In this document: positions 43,314 to 51,726 of the stretch, piece by piece
Numbering within the stretch: the stretch's first letter is position 1
How the letters are laid out: every line of letters begins with the position of its first letter
DNA from: Maritimibacter dapengensis
GTDB lineage: Bacteria; Pseudomonadota; Alphaproteobacteria; Rhodobacterales; Rhodobacteraceae
NCBI RefSeq assembly: GCF_019218265.1
Contig: NZ_JAHUZE010000001.1
Location: 434,001 to 498,000 of the forward strand
Reading direction: 5' to 3'
DNA: 64,000 nucleotides
Notes under the pieces: generated by a model
Database searches by the model: none
Told to the model about the DNA's origin: nothing
What the model saw: the letters and a program-made list of their open reading frames with translations, nothing else
Position numbers and translations under genes: made by a program

Positions 43314-44846
43314 ATGAACCTGCCCGCACTCAAATTGTCCGACGATCAGGCAGAGGCCCATGATCGCGTCGCAGAGCTTCTGCGCGGAGCCGGGGTCGAT
43401 ATTGACGAAGGCCATCTGACGCCCCGTGCCGAAGGCAAGACCAAGGTTATGGCGGTGATCGGCAAGGCGGGGAGCGGCAAGACGCTTCTTCTGGCCGAGC
43501 TCTACCGGGCTTTGGAGGAGGCCGGTGTCGAGGTGGTGTCGGGCGACTGGGAGGGGCGCAAGAAACGCGAGAAGCGAACGCTTGCGATCCTGGCACCGAC
43601 CAACAAGGCGGCGAGCGTGTTGCGCAACCGGGGTGTGCCGGCGACGACGATTCACCGCATCCTCTATACCCCGGTCTATGACCCCGAATACGAGCAGATC
43701 GCCGAGTGGCTCGCCGGTCAGGCGGAGCGCCCCAAGATCGAGGCGTTGACCGAGGCGGCGCTGGACCGGGCTTTCGCGTTTTACCAAGCGCAGAAGTCGA
43801 TCCCCGGCGCGCTGGCCGCAGCCGGTCTGAGGGGCAGCGATTTCATCACCGGGTGGAAGCGGCGGGACGATCCACTGGACATCGGGTTCATAGACGAAAG
43901 TTCGATGCTGGATGAAAAGCAGTTCGAGGATCTGAAAGAGATTTTCCCGACGCTGGTTCTGTTCGGAGATCCGGCGCAATTGGCCCCTGTGGGCCAATCC
44001 GGCGAGATGGTCTTCGACCGCTTGCCCAAGCCTGCGGTGATGAGCCTGAGCCGGGTGCATCGGCAGGACGACGACAACCCGATCCTCGACCTCGCCCATG
44101 CGCTGGGCGACGAAAGCGTGGGGTTCGAGGCGTTCGAGCGGTTGGTGGAGGAGGCGGCGGCCCGGGACGACCGGGTGGTGATCGCGCCGCGTGTGGATTC
44201 GGACATGATGGCGCGCAGTCCCGTGCTCGTCTGGCGCAACAAGACGCGCATTCGATTGATCCATGCGTTTCGCAGCGTTCATGGCGCGGATGCGGCGCGG
44301 TTGATGCCGGGAGAACCGTTGATCTGTGACGGGATCGAACTGCCGTTGAAGCACCGGAAGAAGCGGATCGACCTCGAGGCGCGCGGGCTGATCAAGGGGG
44401 CGCAGGTCGTGTTTCGTGGCGAGGGGCGCAAGCCGGGGTTCAGCCAGGTGCATGTGGTGGGCGCGGAAGACCCGAATATCTCGGTCGCCTCGATCGTGAA
44501 GATCGAGCGCCCGGATCAGGAAGAGCCGGTCATTCCCTATGCCGCGAACATGGGGGCGGCGTTTCTGCATGGGGCTGCCGTGACGATCCACAAGGCTCAG
44601 GGGAGCCAGTGGCGTGATGTGCAGGTGTTCGCCCCCGATATCTGGACCGCGTCGCGGATGGGTCGGATGGAGGCGGGCGTGCCGCTCTGGAAACGGCTGG
44701 CCTATGTGGCGATCACGCGAGCGGAGGAGCGGCTGCTTTGGGTCAAACGTTACGCGCTGGCCAAGCCGAAAGAGCCGCTAGGGACGGCGGACCTGCCTGA
44801 GCCGGTGAAGCGGTTGCAGTTGGAGGCGGAGCGAGATGGCGAATAG
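43314..44846 (+). CDS. RecD-like ATP-dependent DNA helicase
   Basis: The 510-residue SF1 helicase has Walker A AVIGKAGSGKT near residue 50. Motif Ia is LAPTNKAASVLRN, motif II FIDESSML, motif III LFGDPAQLAPVG and motif IV LSRVHRQ. Motifs V/VI are VTIHKAQGSQW and YVAITRAEERLLWVK. It is a standalone RecD2-type or exonuclease V alpha-like protein without a long N-terminal extension; a RecBCD complex is not implied. It overlaps the SDR gene by 11 nt. Residues 127-177 form an insert between motifs Ia and II. Confidence 0.88.
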   Translation: MNLPALKLSDDQAEAHDRVAELLRGAGVDIDEGHLTPRAEGKTKVMAVIGKAGSGKTLLLAELYRALEEAGVEVVSGDWEGRKKREKRTLAILAPTNKAASVLRNRGVPATTIHRILYTPVYDPEYEQIAEWLAGQAERPKIEALTEAALDRAFAFYQAQKSIPGALAAAGLRGSDFITGWKRRDDPLDIGFIDESSMLDEKQFEDLKEIFPTLVLFGDPAQLAPVGQSGEMVFDRLPKPAVMSLSRVHRQDDDNPILDLAHALGDESVGFEAFERLVEEAAARDDRVVIAPRVDSDMMARSPVLVWRNKTRIRLIHAFRSVHGADAARLMPGEPLICDGIELPLKHRKKRIDLEARGLIKGAQVVFRGEGRKPGFSQVHVVGAEDPNISVASIVKIERPDQEEPVIPYAANMGAAFLHGAAVTIHKAQGSQWRDVQVFAPDIWTASRMGRMEAGVPLWKRLAYVAITRAEERLLWVKRYALAKPKEPLGTADLPEPVKRLQLEAERDGE

Positions 44847-45567
44847 CATATTGATAACCGGCGCATCGGGCGGGATCGGACGCGCCTGTGCCGAAAAATT
44901 CCTCGAGGCGGGCTGGGTCGTGGGCCTGTTCGCGCGGCGCGGGGAGGCTTTGGCGGAAGTCGCGGCGGGACGGGACAACGCGCTCATCCTGCCCGGAGAT
45001 GTGACCGATGCGGACGCTGTCGACATTGCTGTGAAAGCAGTCGCCGGGCAGACCGGGCGGCTTGACGTGCTGTTCAACAACGCCGGCATTTTCACCCCTG
45101 CCGCGCCGATCGACGAGATACCGCTCACCGATTGGGACCGGGCGGTGGGTGTCAACCTGACCGGCATGTTTTTTGCGGCCCGTGCGGCGTTCGGTCAGAT
45201 GCGGCGGCAGGACCCGCAGGGCGGGCGGATCATCAACAACGGCTCGATCTCGGCCCATGCGCCGCGCGAGGGGTCTGTGACCTATACGACGACCAAGCAC
45301 GCGGTCACCGGTATGACGAAGAGCCTCAGCCTCGACGGGCGGGAGTTCGACATTGCCTGCGGGCAGATCGACATCGGCAACGCGCGCACGGAGCTTCTGG
45401 ACGGGATCGTGGAAAAGGCGATTGCGAGCGGCGAGGTGCCGCCGCCCAGCATCGACGTGCGCCTCGTCGCGGATGCTGTGTGGAACATGGCGACGTTGCC
45501 GCCAGAGGCGAACGTGCAGTTCATGACGCTGATGGCGACCAAGATGCCTTATATCGGGCGTGGCTGA
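44836..45567 (+). CDS. short-chain dehydrogenase/reductase (SDR)
   Basis: The classical SDR of 243 residues has the cofactor loop [16 protein letters not shown] and NNAG (LFNNAGIF). It also has the catalytic Ser in [10 protein letters not shown] and the YxxxK motif as YTTTK. The substrate is unknown. The start overlaps the helicase gene, and the next gene, trpA, follows after 58 nt, so helicase, SDR and trpA may share a transcript. Confidence 0.9.
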   Translation: MANSILITGASGGIGRACAEKFLEAGWVVGLFARRGEALAEVAAGRDNALILPGDVTDADAVDIAVKAVAGQTGRLDVLFNNAGIFTPAAPIDEIPLTDWDRAVGVNLTGMFFAARAAFGQMRRQDPQGGRIINNGSISAHAPREGSVTYTTTKHAVTGMTKSLSLDGREFDIACGQIDIGNARTELLDGIVEKAIASGEVPPPSIDVRLVADAVWNMATLPPEANVQFMTLMATKMPYIGRG

Positions 45568-45625
45568 GGTTGATTTCCGCGATGCTTTGGCGCAATCACG
45601 GCGGGACGCAACAAGGGGACGCGAC

Positions 45626-46417
45626 GTGACTCGGATCGACGCAAAATTCGAAGCGCTCAGGGCAGAGGGCAAAAAGGCTTTCGTGGCCTATCTGATGGCC
45701 GGGGATCCGGATGTGGAAACATCGCTGGCCGTGATGAAGGGGATGCCTGAGGCCGGCGTCGACATCATCGAACTGGGCGTGCCGTTCACCGACCCGATGG
45801 CGGATGGGCCGACGATCCAGCTGGCCGGTCAAAGGGCGCTCGAGGGCGGCATGACGCTTCAGAAAACGCTGGATATGGCAACCGAGTTTCGCAAGGGCGA
45901 CGACACGACACCGATCGTGCTGATGGGCTATTACAATCCGATCTATTCGCGGGGCGTCGAGACGTTTCTGCAAGATGCGCAGGCGGCCGGAATCGACGGG
46001 CTGATCGTCGTCGACCTGCCGCCCGAAGAGGACGACGAGCTTTGTATCCCGGCGCAGAAGGCCGGGCTGAATTTCATTCGCCTCGCGACGCCGACCACGG
46101 ATGACAGGCGGCTGCCGAAGGTGCTGACCAATACGTCCGGGTTCGTCTATTACGTCTCGATCACCGGGATCACCGGCGCGGCTGAAGCGCAGGCAGCGGA
46201 TGTGGCGCCAGAGGTGTCGCGGATGAAGGCACAGACCGACCTGCCCATCATCGTCGGCTTTGGCGTCAAGACGCCGGAGGCGGCCGAAGGGATCGCGGGC
46301 GTCGCGGACGGGACCGTGGTCGGATCGGCCATCGTGGAGCGGATCGGCAAGGGTCAGTCGCCGGACGAGGTGCTGGCCTTCGTCAAGACGCTGGCCGACG
46401 GGGCGCATCGCGCCTGA
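45626..46417 (+). CDS. trpA: tryptophan synthase alpha chain
   Basis: TrpA cleaves indole-3-glycerol phosphate to indole, which TrpB uses. The GTG at 45626 with AAGGGGA upstream gives the usual 263 residues beginning [27 protein letters not shown]. The catalytic Glu lies in [17 protein letters not shown] and the Asp in VDLPPEED. The phosphate loop is [15 protein letters not shown]. The frame extends further upstream but lacks family sequence there. trpB is not in the window. Confidence 0.95.
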   Translation: MTRIDAKFEALRAEGKKAFVAYLMAGDPDVETSLAVMKGMPEAGVDIIELGVPFTDPMADGPTIQLAGQRALEGGMTLQKTLDMATEFRKGDDTTPIVLMGYYNPIYSRGVETFLQDAQAAGIDGLIVVDLPPEEDDELCIPAQKAGLNFIRLATPTTDDRRLPKVLTNTSGFVYYVSITGITGAAEAQAADVAPEVSRMKAQTDLPIIVGFGVKTPEAAEGIAGVADGTVVGSAIVERIGKGQSPDEVLAFVKTLADGAHRA

Positions 46418-46434
46418 GGCCGGGGAGGGCAGAG

Positions 46435-47445
46435 ATGGCGACAATCGACAAGGATGCCCTGACCCGCAGCGTTTATCTTTTCGGCTCGGTGACGCATGGC
46501 CCCTACGGGCTGATGACGTTTTCGCCGCGCGGACGCGTCACCACGCGATATCACGCCAACGAATACAAATACGGAATCGACGGAGACGTTCTGAGCCTGA
46601 TGCGGGCCGATGGCACGGTCACGAGCCGGATGAAGCTCGATGCGGACGGTCGGCATTTCGTGCCGCATGACGGGCCGGGGCATTACCTGACCCCGCAGCT
46701 GGCGCTGGACCCAGCGGAAGGCACCAGCCTGATGCCACCGGTGTTCGTCAACACGCTGCCGAAGGCGGGGACGTACCTGGTTGCCAAGGCGCTTTCGAAT
46801 ATCGGTTATCAAAGCCTCGATCTTCATGTGATGGACTCGGTGGTGCATGACAACCGGGGCGTGGACGAGGCCGACATTCACTTCGATCCGTGGTCGCGGG
46901 AATTGCCCGTGAGCGCGCGGGCGGTCGCGGCACTCATTCGCCGGGGTGAATTCGCGGTCGGGCATCTGTCGGACCAGCACGAGATGCAGGCCTTCGCCAA
47001 CCAGCGCGTGCGGCTGATCAACGTGATCCGTGAGCCGCGTTCGATGCTGCTGTCGTTCTTCACCTTCGTGCAGGCCAAGGTCAAACCGAGTGCAGAGCAG
47101 GAGCTTTGGGCTGGGATGGACGGGATCGACGCGTTCAAGGCGTTTCTCTTGTGCCAGCCCATCGACCGCTGGCTCGGACAGACACAGACGATGGCGGAGC
47201 ATTTCGACTGTCTGCGTTACGAAGATCTCAAGGCCGGGAAGGTGGCGCGCAAGGCCGTGGGCACGGCGCTGTCCACCAAGCTTGGCGGCGGGCTCAAATC
47301 CGCGTTGGGGCAGAAGACCGCGACGTTCATCGAGGGCGACCGGGATGCCAGCCACGAATGGTTCCGTGATCCGCAGATCGCGGCCTATCTCGAAGCGCGT
47401 GGTGTGAACGACGTCAGCCGGGCTTACTGGCCGGAATTGAACTAA
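46435..47445 (+). CDS. sulfotransferase-like protein with an added N-terminal domain
   Basis: The 336-residue protein has a beta-rich N-terminal domain of about 100 residues I do not recognise (RSVYLFGSVTHGPYGLMTF, then MRADGTVTSRMKLDADGRHFVP). A P-loop domain then starts FVNTLPKAGTYLVAKAL, close to the PAPS-binding loop of sulfotransferases. RLINVIREPRSMLLSFFTF is the likely 3'-phosphate site. GGGGAGGG lies 5-12 nt before the ATG. It follows trpA by 17 nt. The acceptor is unknown. Confidence 0.72.
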   Translation: MATIDKDALTRSVYLFGSVTHGPYGLMTFSPRGRVTTRYHANEYKYGIDGDVLSLMRADGTVTSRMKLDADGRHFVPHDGPGHYLTPQLALDPAEGTSLMPPVFVNTLPKAGTYLVAKALSNIGYQSLDLHVMDSVVHDNRGVDEADIHFDPWSRELPVSARAVAALIRRGEFAVGHLSDQHEMQAFANQRVRLINVIREPRSMLLSFFTFVQAKVKPSAEQELWAGMDGIDAFKAFLLCQPIDRWLGQTQTMAEHFDCLRYEDLKAGKVARKAVGTALSTKLGGGLKSALGQKTATFIEGDRDASHEWFRDPQIAAYLEARGVNDVSRAYWPELN

Positions 47446-47804
47446 TCGCAGTCCTCCGGGAGCGCCATGCGGCAGCCGGCGCCATCGAAGCCGATGAGGA
47501 ACCCGTCCGGGCCGGGCAACCAGGGCGCGGGTTCATCCGGGACGGCTCGCACCATCGTCGTCGCGCCGCAGGCCGCCGGGGCTTCCTGCACCTGCCAGCC
47601 CTGACGCATGGCCGCATCGACCACCGCATCCGCGCGGATGCAGGCCGAAAGCCCGGCTGCTTCGTGGAAGGCCGCCATGTCGCGGTAGTAGTCGAGCCTG
47701 AGATTGGCCCGCCCTTCGTCCAGCCAGCTTTTCGCGCCGACGAGACCGACGGCCCCCATTGCGCCGAGGCCGATGAAGCGCCTAACGAGCGCGACGGGGT
47801 TCAC
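47442..47804 (-). CDS. small hypothetical protein with N-terminal membrane segment
   Basis: The 120 residues begin MNPVALVRRFIGLGAMGAVGLVGAKSW, a short hydrophobic anchor or signal. A compact domain with several cysteines follows (LSACIRADAVVDAAMRQGWQV, AACGATTMVRAVPDEP and a C-terminal GCRMALPEDCD). Spaced cysteines suggest a periplasmic disulfide-bonded domain. I do not know the family. The GTG start overlaps the end of tdk by 23 nt. Confidence 0.65.
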   Translation of the reverse strand: MNPVALVRRFIGLGAMGAVGLVGAKSWLDEGRANLRLDYYRDMAAFHEAAGLSACIRADAVVDAAMRQGWQVQEAPAACGATTMVRAVPDEPAPWLPGPDGFLIGFDGAGCRMALPEDCD

Positions 47805-48381
47805 GGTCGCCCACCGCTTCGCGCCAATGTTTGCGGCAGAGCGAGACGTAGGCCTCGTTCCCGCCGATCACGACCTGTTCGCCGTCGGTCAGCACGTTGC
47901 CCGCCGCATCCTGGCGCACCACCATCGTCGCCTTTTTTCCGCAATGGCAGATCGTGCGGACCTCCCGCATCTCGTCGGCAAGGGCGAGGAGCGTGGCCGA
48001 ACCGGGGAACAGCTTGCCCTGAAAATCGACGCGCAACCCGTAGCACATGATCGGAACCCGCAGATCGTCGACCGCGCGGGCGAGTTGCCAGACCTGTTCG
48101 GGTTCGAGGAATTGCGCCTCGTCGAGAAACACGCAGGCGACCGCGCCGGTCGCAAGACGTTTCTTGATCTTGTCGAAGAGGTCTTCGCCCGGGGCGAAAG
48201 TGTCGGCTTCCGTGTCGATCCCGATGCGTGACCCGATCTTGCCGTCGCCTGCGCGGTTGTCGAAGGCAAAGGTCAAGAGATAGGTTTCCATCCCCCGTTC
48301 GCGGTAGTTGTGGGACGCCTGAAGGAGCAGCGTCGACTTGCCCGCGTTCATGGTCGAGTAGTGGAAATAGAGCTTCGCCAT
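47782..48381 (-). CDS. tdk: thymidine kinase
   Basis: Tdk phosphorylates thymidine with ATP in nucleotide salvage. The 199 residues show the Walker A STMNAGKSTLLLQ, the FLDEAQFL block with the catalytic Glu, the Cys-rich zinc lasso (ICHCGKKATMVVR, then YVSLCRKHW) and GGNEAY of the thymidine site. A remarkable 22-bp palindrome lies 67 bp upstream of the start codon. Confidence 0.94.
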   Translation of the reverse strand: MAKLYFHYSTMNAGKSTLLLQASHNYRERGMETYLLTFAFDNRAGDGKIGSRIGIDTEADTFAPGEDLFDKIKKRLATGAVACVFLDEAQFLEPEQVWQLARAVDDLRVPIMCYGLRVDFQGKLFPGSATLLALADEMREVRTICHCGKKATMVVRQDAAGNVLTDGEQVVIGGNEAYVSLCRKHWREAVGDREPRRAR

Positions 48382-48440
48382 GCGAGGGAATTACCGGGCG
48401 GCGGCGATGCGATCAAGGGACGCGAGCGCCGCCGGCGTGG

Positions 48441-48480
48441 GATTCCGGGATTCTAGAATTCTAGAATCCTCGAGTCGTTG
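48441..48480. repeat. 22-bp perfect palindrome within a degenerate 8-bp tandem repeat
   Basis: GGATTCTAGAA and its reverse complement join at 48448-48469 to make a perfect 22-bp dyad, AT-rich in GC-rich DNA. The same stretch reads as 8-bp units GATTCCGG, GATTCTAG, AATTCTAG, AATCCTCG from 48441. It lies between the DUF6455 gene and tdk, 67 bp before the tdk start. It may be an operator or a repeat made by slippage. No known motif is claimed. Confidence 0.9.
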
Positions 48481-48598
48481 GGAATCAGGGGCTTGCATCG
48501 AACCGGTTGATGCGAGGTTAACGAACGTCAGCTTGCGCACGATGCCTGTGTGCATCGGCGCACCGAAATTCACTCGGTCACAGTTCCTGTCGGCGACC

Positions 48599-48859
48599 TC
48601 ACCAACCGTCGCGCAAGTGGTCGAACAACGGTTTGTTCGGGCAAAGCGACGGGGCTACCCGCGACCCGCCAGCGTGATCTTCGAGCCAGACGTCGCAGCC
48701 GTCCGGGTCGGCGCAGAGATGGCATCTCTCCACCGCGCGGTCCAGTTGGCGGCGCGAAACCAGATCTGCGTTGTATTCCGCTTCGATGCTCAGTCCGAGC
48801 GTGTCGGCCATACGCTCCATCGCGTCAGGCGTCCGGGGGCGGTCGTAGTTGTCCTTCAT
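48599..48859 (-). CDS. DUF6455 family protein
   Basis: The 86-residue protein begins MKDNYDRPRTPDAMERMADTLG and has a cysteine cluster RCHLCADPDGCDVWLEDH and APSLCPNKPLFDHLR. This spacing matches the small alphaproteobacterial DUF6455 family, which may bind a metal through its cysteines; its role is unknown. AGGAGG 8 nt before the ATG at 48859 decides the start over an upstream GTG. Confidence 0.78.
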   Translation of the reverse strand: MKDNYDRPRTPDAMERMADTLGLSIEAEYNADLVSRRQLDRAVERCHLCADPDGCDVWLEDHAGGSRVAPSLCPNKPLFDHLRDGW

Positions 48860-48962
48860 CGGCACATCCTCCTGCGAGGATCATCGTAAATGAGTCGTTA
48901 CTCCGCTTTGATCGAGGTCAATATGGCCTTTTCTTCGCTGAAGCAGCGGTTAGGCTGAGCGC

Positions 48963-49220
48963 ATGTTTACCATTGAACACGATTTCGATGCGACCGTCGT
49001 GACCCTCGTCGACGAGGGCGAGGACGGCGTCAAACACCTTCAGGAAGACGTTACGATCAACGCCTTCGAGGATTGCATCACGCTGGAACAGCTCGACCCG
49101 CAAACGGACCGGGTGCAGGTGATCACCCTGTCGATGGCGCAGGTGCGTGATCTGGCAGCGGCGCTCGATCTGCCTGAAGGTGTGTATCGCCTGCGCCCGG
49201 TCGAGGATCAGGGTGCCTAG
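48963..49220 (+). CDS. small conserved-looking hypothetical protein
   Basis: The 85-residue acidic protein (FTIEHDFDATVVTLVDEGEDG, then VITLSMAQVRDLAAALDLPEGVY) has a regular beta-alpha pattern and neighbour-like codon use. I do not recognise a named family. Its stop overlaps the stop of the convergent DUF167 gene by 4 nt. Confidence 0.65.
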   Translation: MFTIEHDFDATVVTLVDEGEDGVKHLQEDVTINAFEDCITLEQLDPQTDRVQVITLSMAQVRDLAAALDLPEGVYRLRPVEDQGA

Positions 49221-49471
49221 TCGACGCGGAAGGTCTTGTCCCGGCTGGTTGCGCCACGCACGAGGGTCAGACGCGACTTGGCGATGCCGAGCGCGTTGGC
49301 GACGAGCTTGACCACGGCCCTGTTCGCCTTGCCGTCCTCCGGCACAGTCGTGACGGCCACGCGCAATCCATCACCTTCCACGACCACGTCGTTGCGCGAC
49401 GCTTTCGGCGTGACGCGCACGGCGATTTCGCGGCCCGGTTCGGCCCAGTGGGACAACGCGCCCTTTTTCAT
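49217..49471 (-). CDS. DUF167 (YggU) family protein
   Basis: The 84-residue protein contains IAVRVTPKASRNDVV and VPEDGKANRAVVKLVANALGIAKSRLTLVRGATSRDKTFRV, the YggU/DUF167 core. The family is widespread but its function is unknown. I start at the ATG at 49471, the usual family N terminus; a longer frame to 50074 is antisense noise. Confidence 0.88.
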   Translation of the reverse strand: MKKGALSHWAEPGREIAVRVTPKASRNDVVVEGDGLRVAVTTVPEDGKANRAVVKLVANALGIAKSRLTLVRGATSRDKTFRVD

Positions 49472-49573
49472 GCCTTTACTTTGCCCGGCAGGACTGCAGG
49501 CGCAAGCGTGCCGATGCTCCCTTGACGCCCCGGTGAAAAGTGCCGACATGCGAAAGCAACGACAGGAGGACAC

Positions 49574-50152
49574 ATGCCCGAGAAAAACGACGCCGCCCTC
49601 GACTTTCTGCTTTCGCGCCGGTCGCGCCCGGCCAAGACGCTGACGACGCCGGTCCCGGGGCGTGACGAGCTTGCGACGCTTCTTACGGCTGCCGCGCGCT
49701 GCCCGGACCACGGCAAGCTCGAACCGTGGCGATTTCTCGTGCTGGAAAAGGCCGCGTTGACCCGGCTGGCCGAGGCGGTGCCCGCGCGGGGCGAGGAATT
49801 GGCGATCGACCCGGAAAAGATCGAGAAAAGCGTGCGCCAGTTCGCGGATGCGGACCTGGCCGTCGTCGTGGTCCTGTCGCCTGTCGAAAGCGAGAAGGTG
49901 CCGCATATCGAACAGGTCTATTCCGCCGGGGCCGTGTGCCTGTCGCTGCTGAACGCCGCGCTCGCGGCGGGTTGGGGCGCGAACTGGCTTTCGGGCTGGC
50001 CGAGCCATGACGAGACCTTCGTGGGCAAGGAAATGGGGCTCGCCAGTCACGAATCCGTCGCGGGGTTCATTCATATCGGGACGGAACGCATGGCCCCGCC
50101 CGAGCGCCCGCGTCCGGACATGGATGCCAAGGTAGAGTGGATGAGCGCATGA
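49574..50152 (+). CDS. nitroreductase family protein (YdjA-like)
   Basis: This is an FMN-dependent oxidoreductase of 192 residues. FLLSRRSRPAKTLTTP and AARCPDHGKLEPWRFLVLE form the FMN phosphate and ring contacts, and GAVCLSLLNAALAAGWGANWLSGW is the helical core. Short length and HGKLEPWRF match the YdjA branch of nitroreductases. AGGAGG precedes the ATG. It overlaps the EI24 gene by 4 nt. Confidence 0.9.
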   Translation: MPEKNDAALDFLLSRRSRPAKTLTTPVPGRDELATLLTAAARCPDHGKLEPWRFLVLEKAALTRLAEAVPARGEELAIDPEKIEKSVRQFADADLAVVVVLSPVESEKVPHIEQVYSAGAVCLSLLNAALAAGWGANWLSGWPSHDETFVGKEMGLASHESVAGFIHIGTERMAPPERPRPDMDAKVEWMSA

Positions 50153-50847
50153 TCCTCGATGATTTCTTCAAGGCGCTGGGCCAGATCGGCGACCGACGGT
50201 TCCGCCGAGTTCTATTTCTCGGGATCGGGCTTACGGTCGCGTTGCTCGCCGCGATAACCATCGCGCTCGTCGTTCTGATCGGAATTTTCCTGCCCGAAAC
50301 CATGAGCCTGCCGTGGATCGGAGACGTGAATTGGCTCGACTCTGTGGCGAGTTGGGCGATCGTGGGCATCATGCTGGCCCTGTCGCCGTTCCTCATGGTG
50401 CCGGTCGCGGTCGCGTTTCAGGGCATCTTTCTCGACGAAGTCGCCGAAGCGGTCGAGCAGAAGCATTATCCGAACCTGCCGCCAGCGAGTGACGCGTCGA
50501 TTTTCGATGGCTTGAAGGATGCCGCCGGGCTGATCGCCGTGACCATCGGTGTCAACATCGTCGCGCTGATCCTTGCGCTCTTCATCGGGCCGCTCGCTCC
50601 GATCCTGTTCTGGATGGTGAACGGCTACCTGCTCGGCCGGGAGTATTTCCACCTTGCCGCCATACGGCGCGAGGGTTTGGAGGGTGCCAATCGTTTACGC
50701 CGGAAATTCGGCACGCAGGCATGGATCGCAGGGACGCTCATGGCCATTCCGCTGACCATTCCGCTCGTCGGTCTGATCATGCCGGTCATCGGTGCCGCGA
50801 CCTTTACGCATATGTACCACCGGGTGAGCGGGACGGCGCGGGCATGA
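50149..50847 (+). CDS. EI24/CysZ-like membrane protein
   Basis: The ATG at 50149 overlaps the nitroreductase stop (ATGA), so I prefer it to one 12 nt upstream. The 232-residue protein has four to six hydrophobic helices and the EI24-type stretch MVPVAVAFQGIFLDEVAEAVEQKHYPNLPPA. FWMVNGYLLGREYFHLAAIRREG follows. E. coli CysZ of this family is a sulfate channel, but function in this subgroup is not proven. Confidence 0.85.
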   Translation: MILDDFFKALGQIGDRRFRRVLFLGIGLTVALLAAITIALVVLIGIFLPETMSLPWIGDVNWLDSVASWAIVGIMLALSPFLMVPVAVAFQGIFLDEVAEAVEQKHYPNLPPASDASIFDGLKDAAGLIAVTIGVNIVALILALFIGPLAPILFWMVNGYLLGREYFHLAAIRREGLEGANRLRRKFGTQAWIAGTLMAIPLTIPLVGLIMPVIGAATFTHMYHRVSGTARA

Positions 50848-50884
50848 CCTACGCCCGCCCGGGTGCCACTTGGCGCGGCGACGG

Positions 50885-51166
50885 TCAGTTCGGGGTGCGT
50901 TCGCCGAGGTAGTTGTTCCAGTCGAGCATGTCGACGGTCACGACGCCCGAGATGATGATCGCGGCGGCCACCGCCCAGATCGGCGTGGCCCAGAGCGTCG
51001 TGAGGAGCACCGTGCGCCCGAGTTTGAAATCGGACGGCGCACCTTCGTGCGTGCCCGGTACGACATCGCCGTCTTCGCCTTGCGTGCGCAAAGTGATCGG
51101 CAGGACGATGAACATCGTCATAAACCAGATCACCACGTAGAGGACGGCGCCGCCGGTGATGGACAT
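50885..51166 (-). CDS. DUF1467 family membrane protein
   Basis: The 93-residue protein has two membrane helices (AVLYVVIWFMTMFIVLPITL and LLTTLWATPIWAVAAAIIISG) and the DUF1467 loop RTQGEDGDVVPGTHEGAPSDFKLGR. The family is typical of alphaproteobacteria and often follows mce, as here, where start and stop overlap by 1 nt. The function is unknown. Confidence 0.88.
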   Translation of the reverse strand: MSITGGAVLYVVIWFMTMFIVLPITLRTQGEDGDVVPGTHEGAPSDFKLGRTVLLTTLWATPIWAVAAAIIISGVVTVDMLDWNNYLGERTPN

Positions 51167-51570
51167 CAGACCTGCTCCAGCTCGATCAGGCAGCCGTTGA
51201 AATCCTTGGGATGCAGGAACAGGACCGGCTTGCCATGCGCGCCGATCTTGGGTTCGCCGGTGCCGAGCACACGCGCGCCGTCGGCTTTGAGCCTGTCACG
51301 GGCCTCGAGAATGTCCTCGACCTCGTAGCACATATGGTGGATGCCACCGGACGGGTTCTTGTCGAGAAACCCCTGGATCGGGGAGTTTTCGCCCAGCGGG
51401 TAGAGCAGTTCGATCTTGGTGTTCGGCAGTTCGATGAACACGACCGTCACGCCGTGATCCGGCTCGTCCTGCGGGTCGCGCACGGTCGCGCCAAGCGTGC
51501 CGCGGTATTGCGCGGCGGCGGCTTCGAGATCCGGGACCGCGATGGCCACGTGATTCAGGCGTCCGATCAT
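51166..51570 (-). CDS. mce: methylmalonyl/ethylmalonyl-CoA epimerase
   Basis: Mce interconverts the (2R) and (2S) forms of methylmalonyl-CoA, and in this bacterial group also ethylmalonyl-CoA. It thus serves the pathway whose ccr and ecm genes lie at 36-41 kb. The 134-residue VOC-fold protein begins IGRLNHVAIAVPDLEAAAAQYRGTLGA, with GGIHHMCYEVEDI and NGCLIELEQV holding the metal ligands His, His and Glu. The ATG at 51570 gives the standard length. Confidence 0.94.
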   Translation of the reverse strand: MIGRLNHVAIAVPDLEAAAAQYRGTLGATVRDPQDEPDHGVTVVFIELPNTKIELLYPLGENSPIQGFLDKNPSGGIHHMCYEVEDILEARDRLKADGARVLGTGEPKIGAHGKPVLFLHPKDFNGCLIELEQV

Positions 51571-51726
51571 CTTTGTCTCCCTCGTCAGATCGCCTCGCTT
51601 ATGCCGAAGGGCAGGAAACGGTGCAAGCCTCTGGCCAATTCGTCGCAGGCGGCGCGGTATGTGCGCCGCGTTAACGGGGCGTTCACCAATGCCATGTTTG
51701 GGTTGCATCGACCAAGGAGCAAGACG

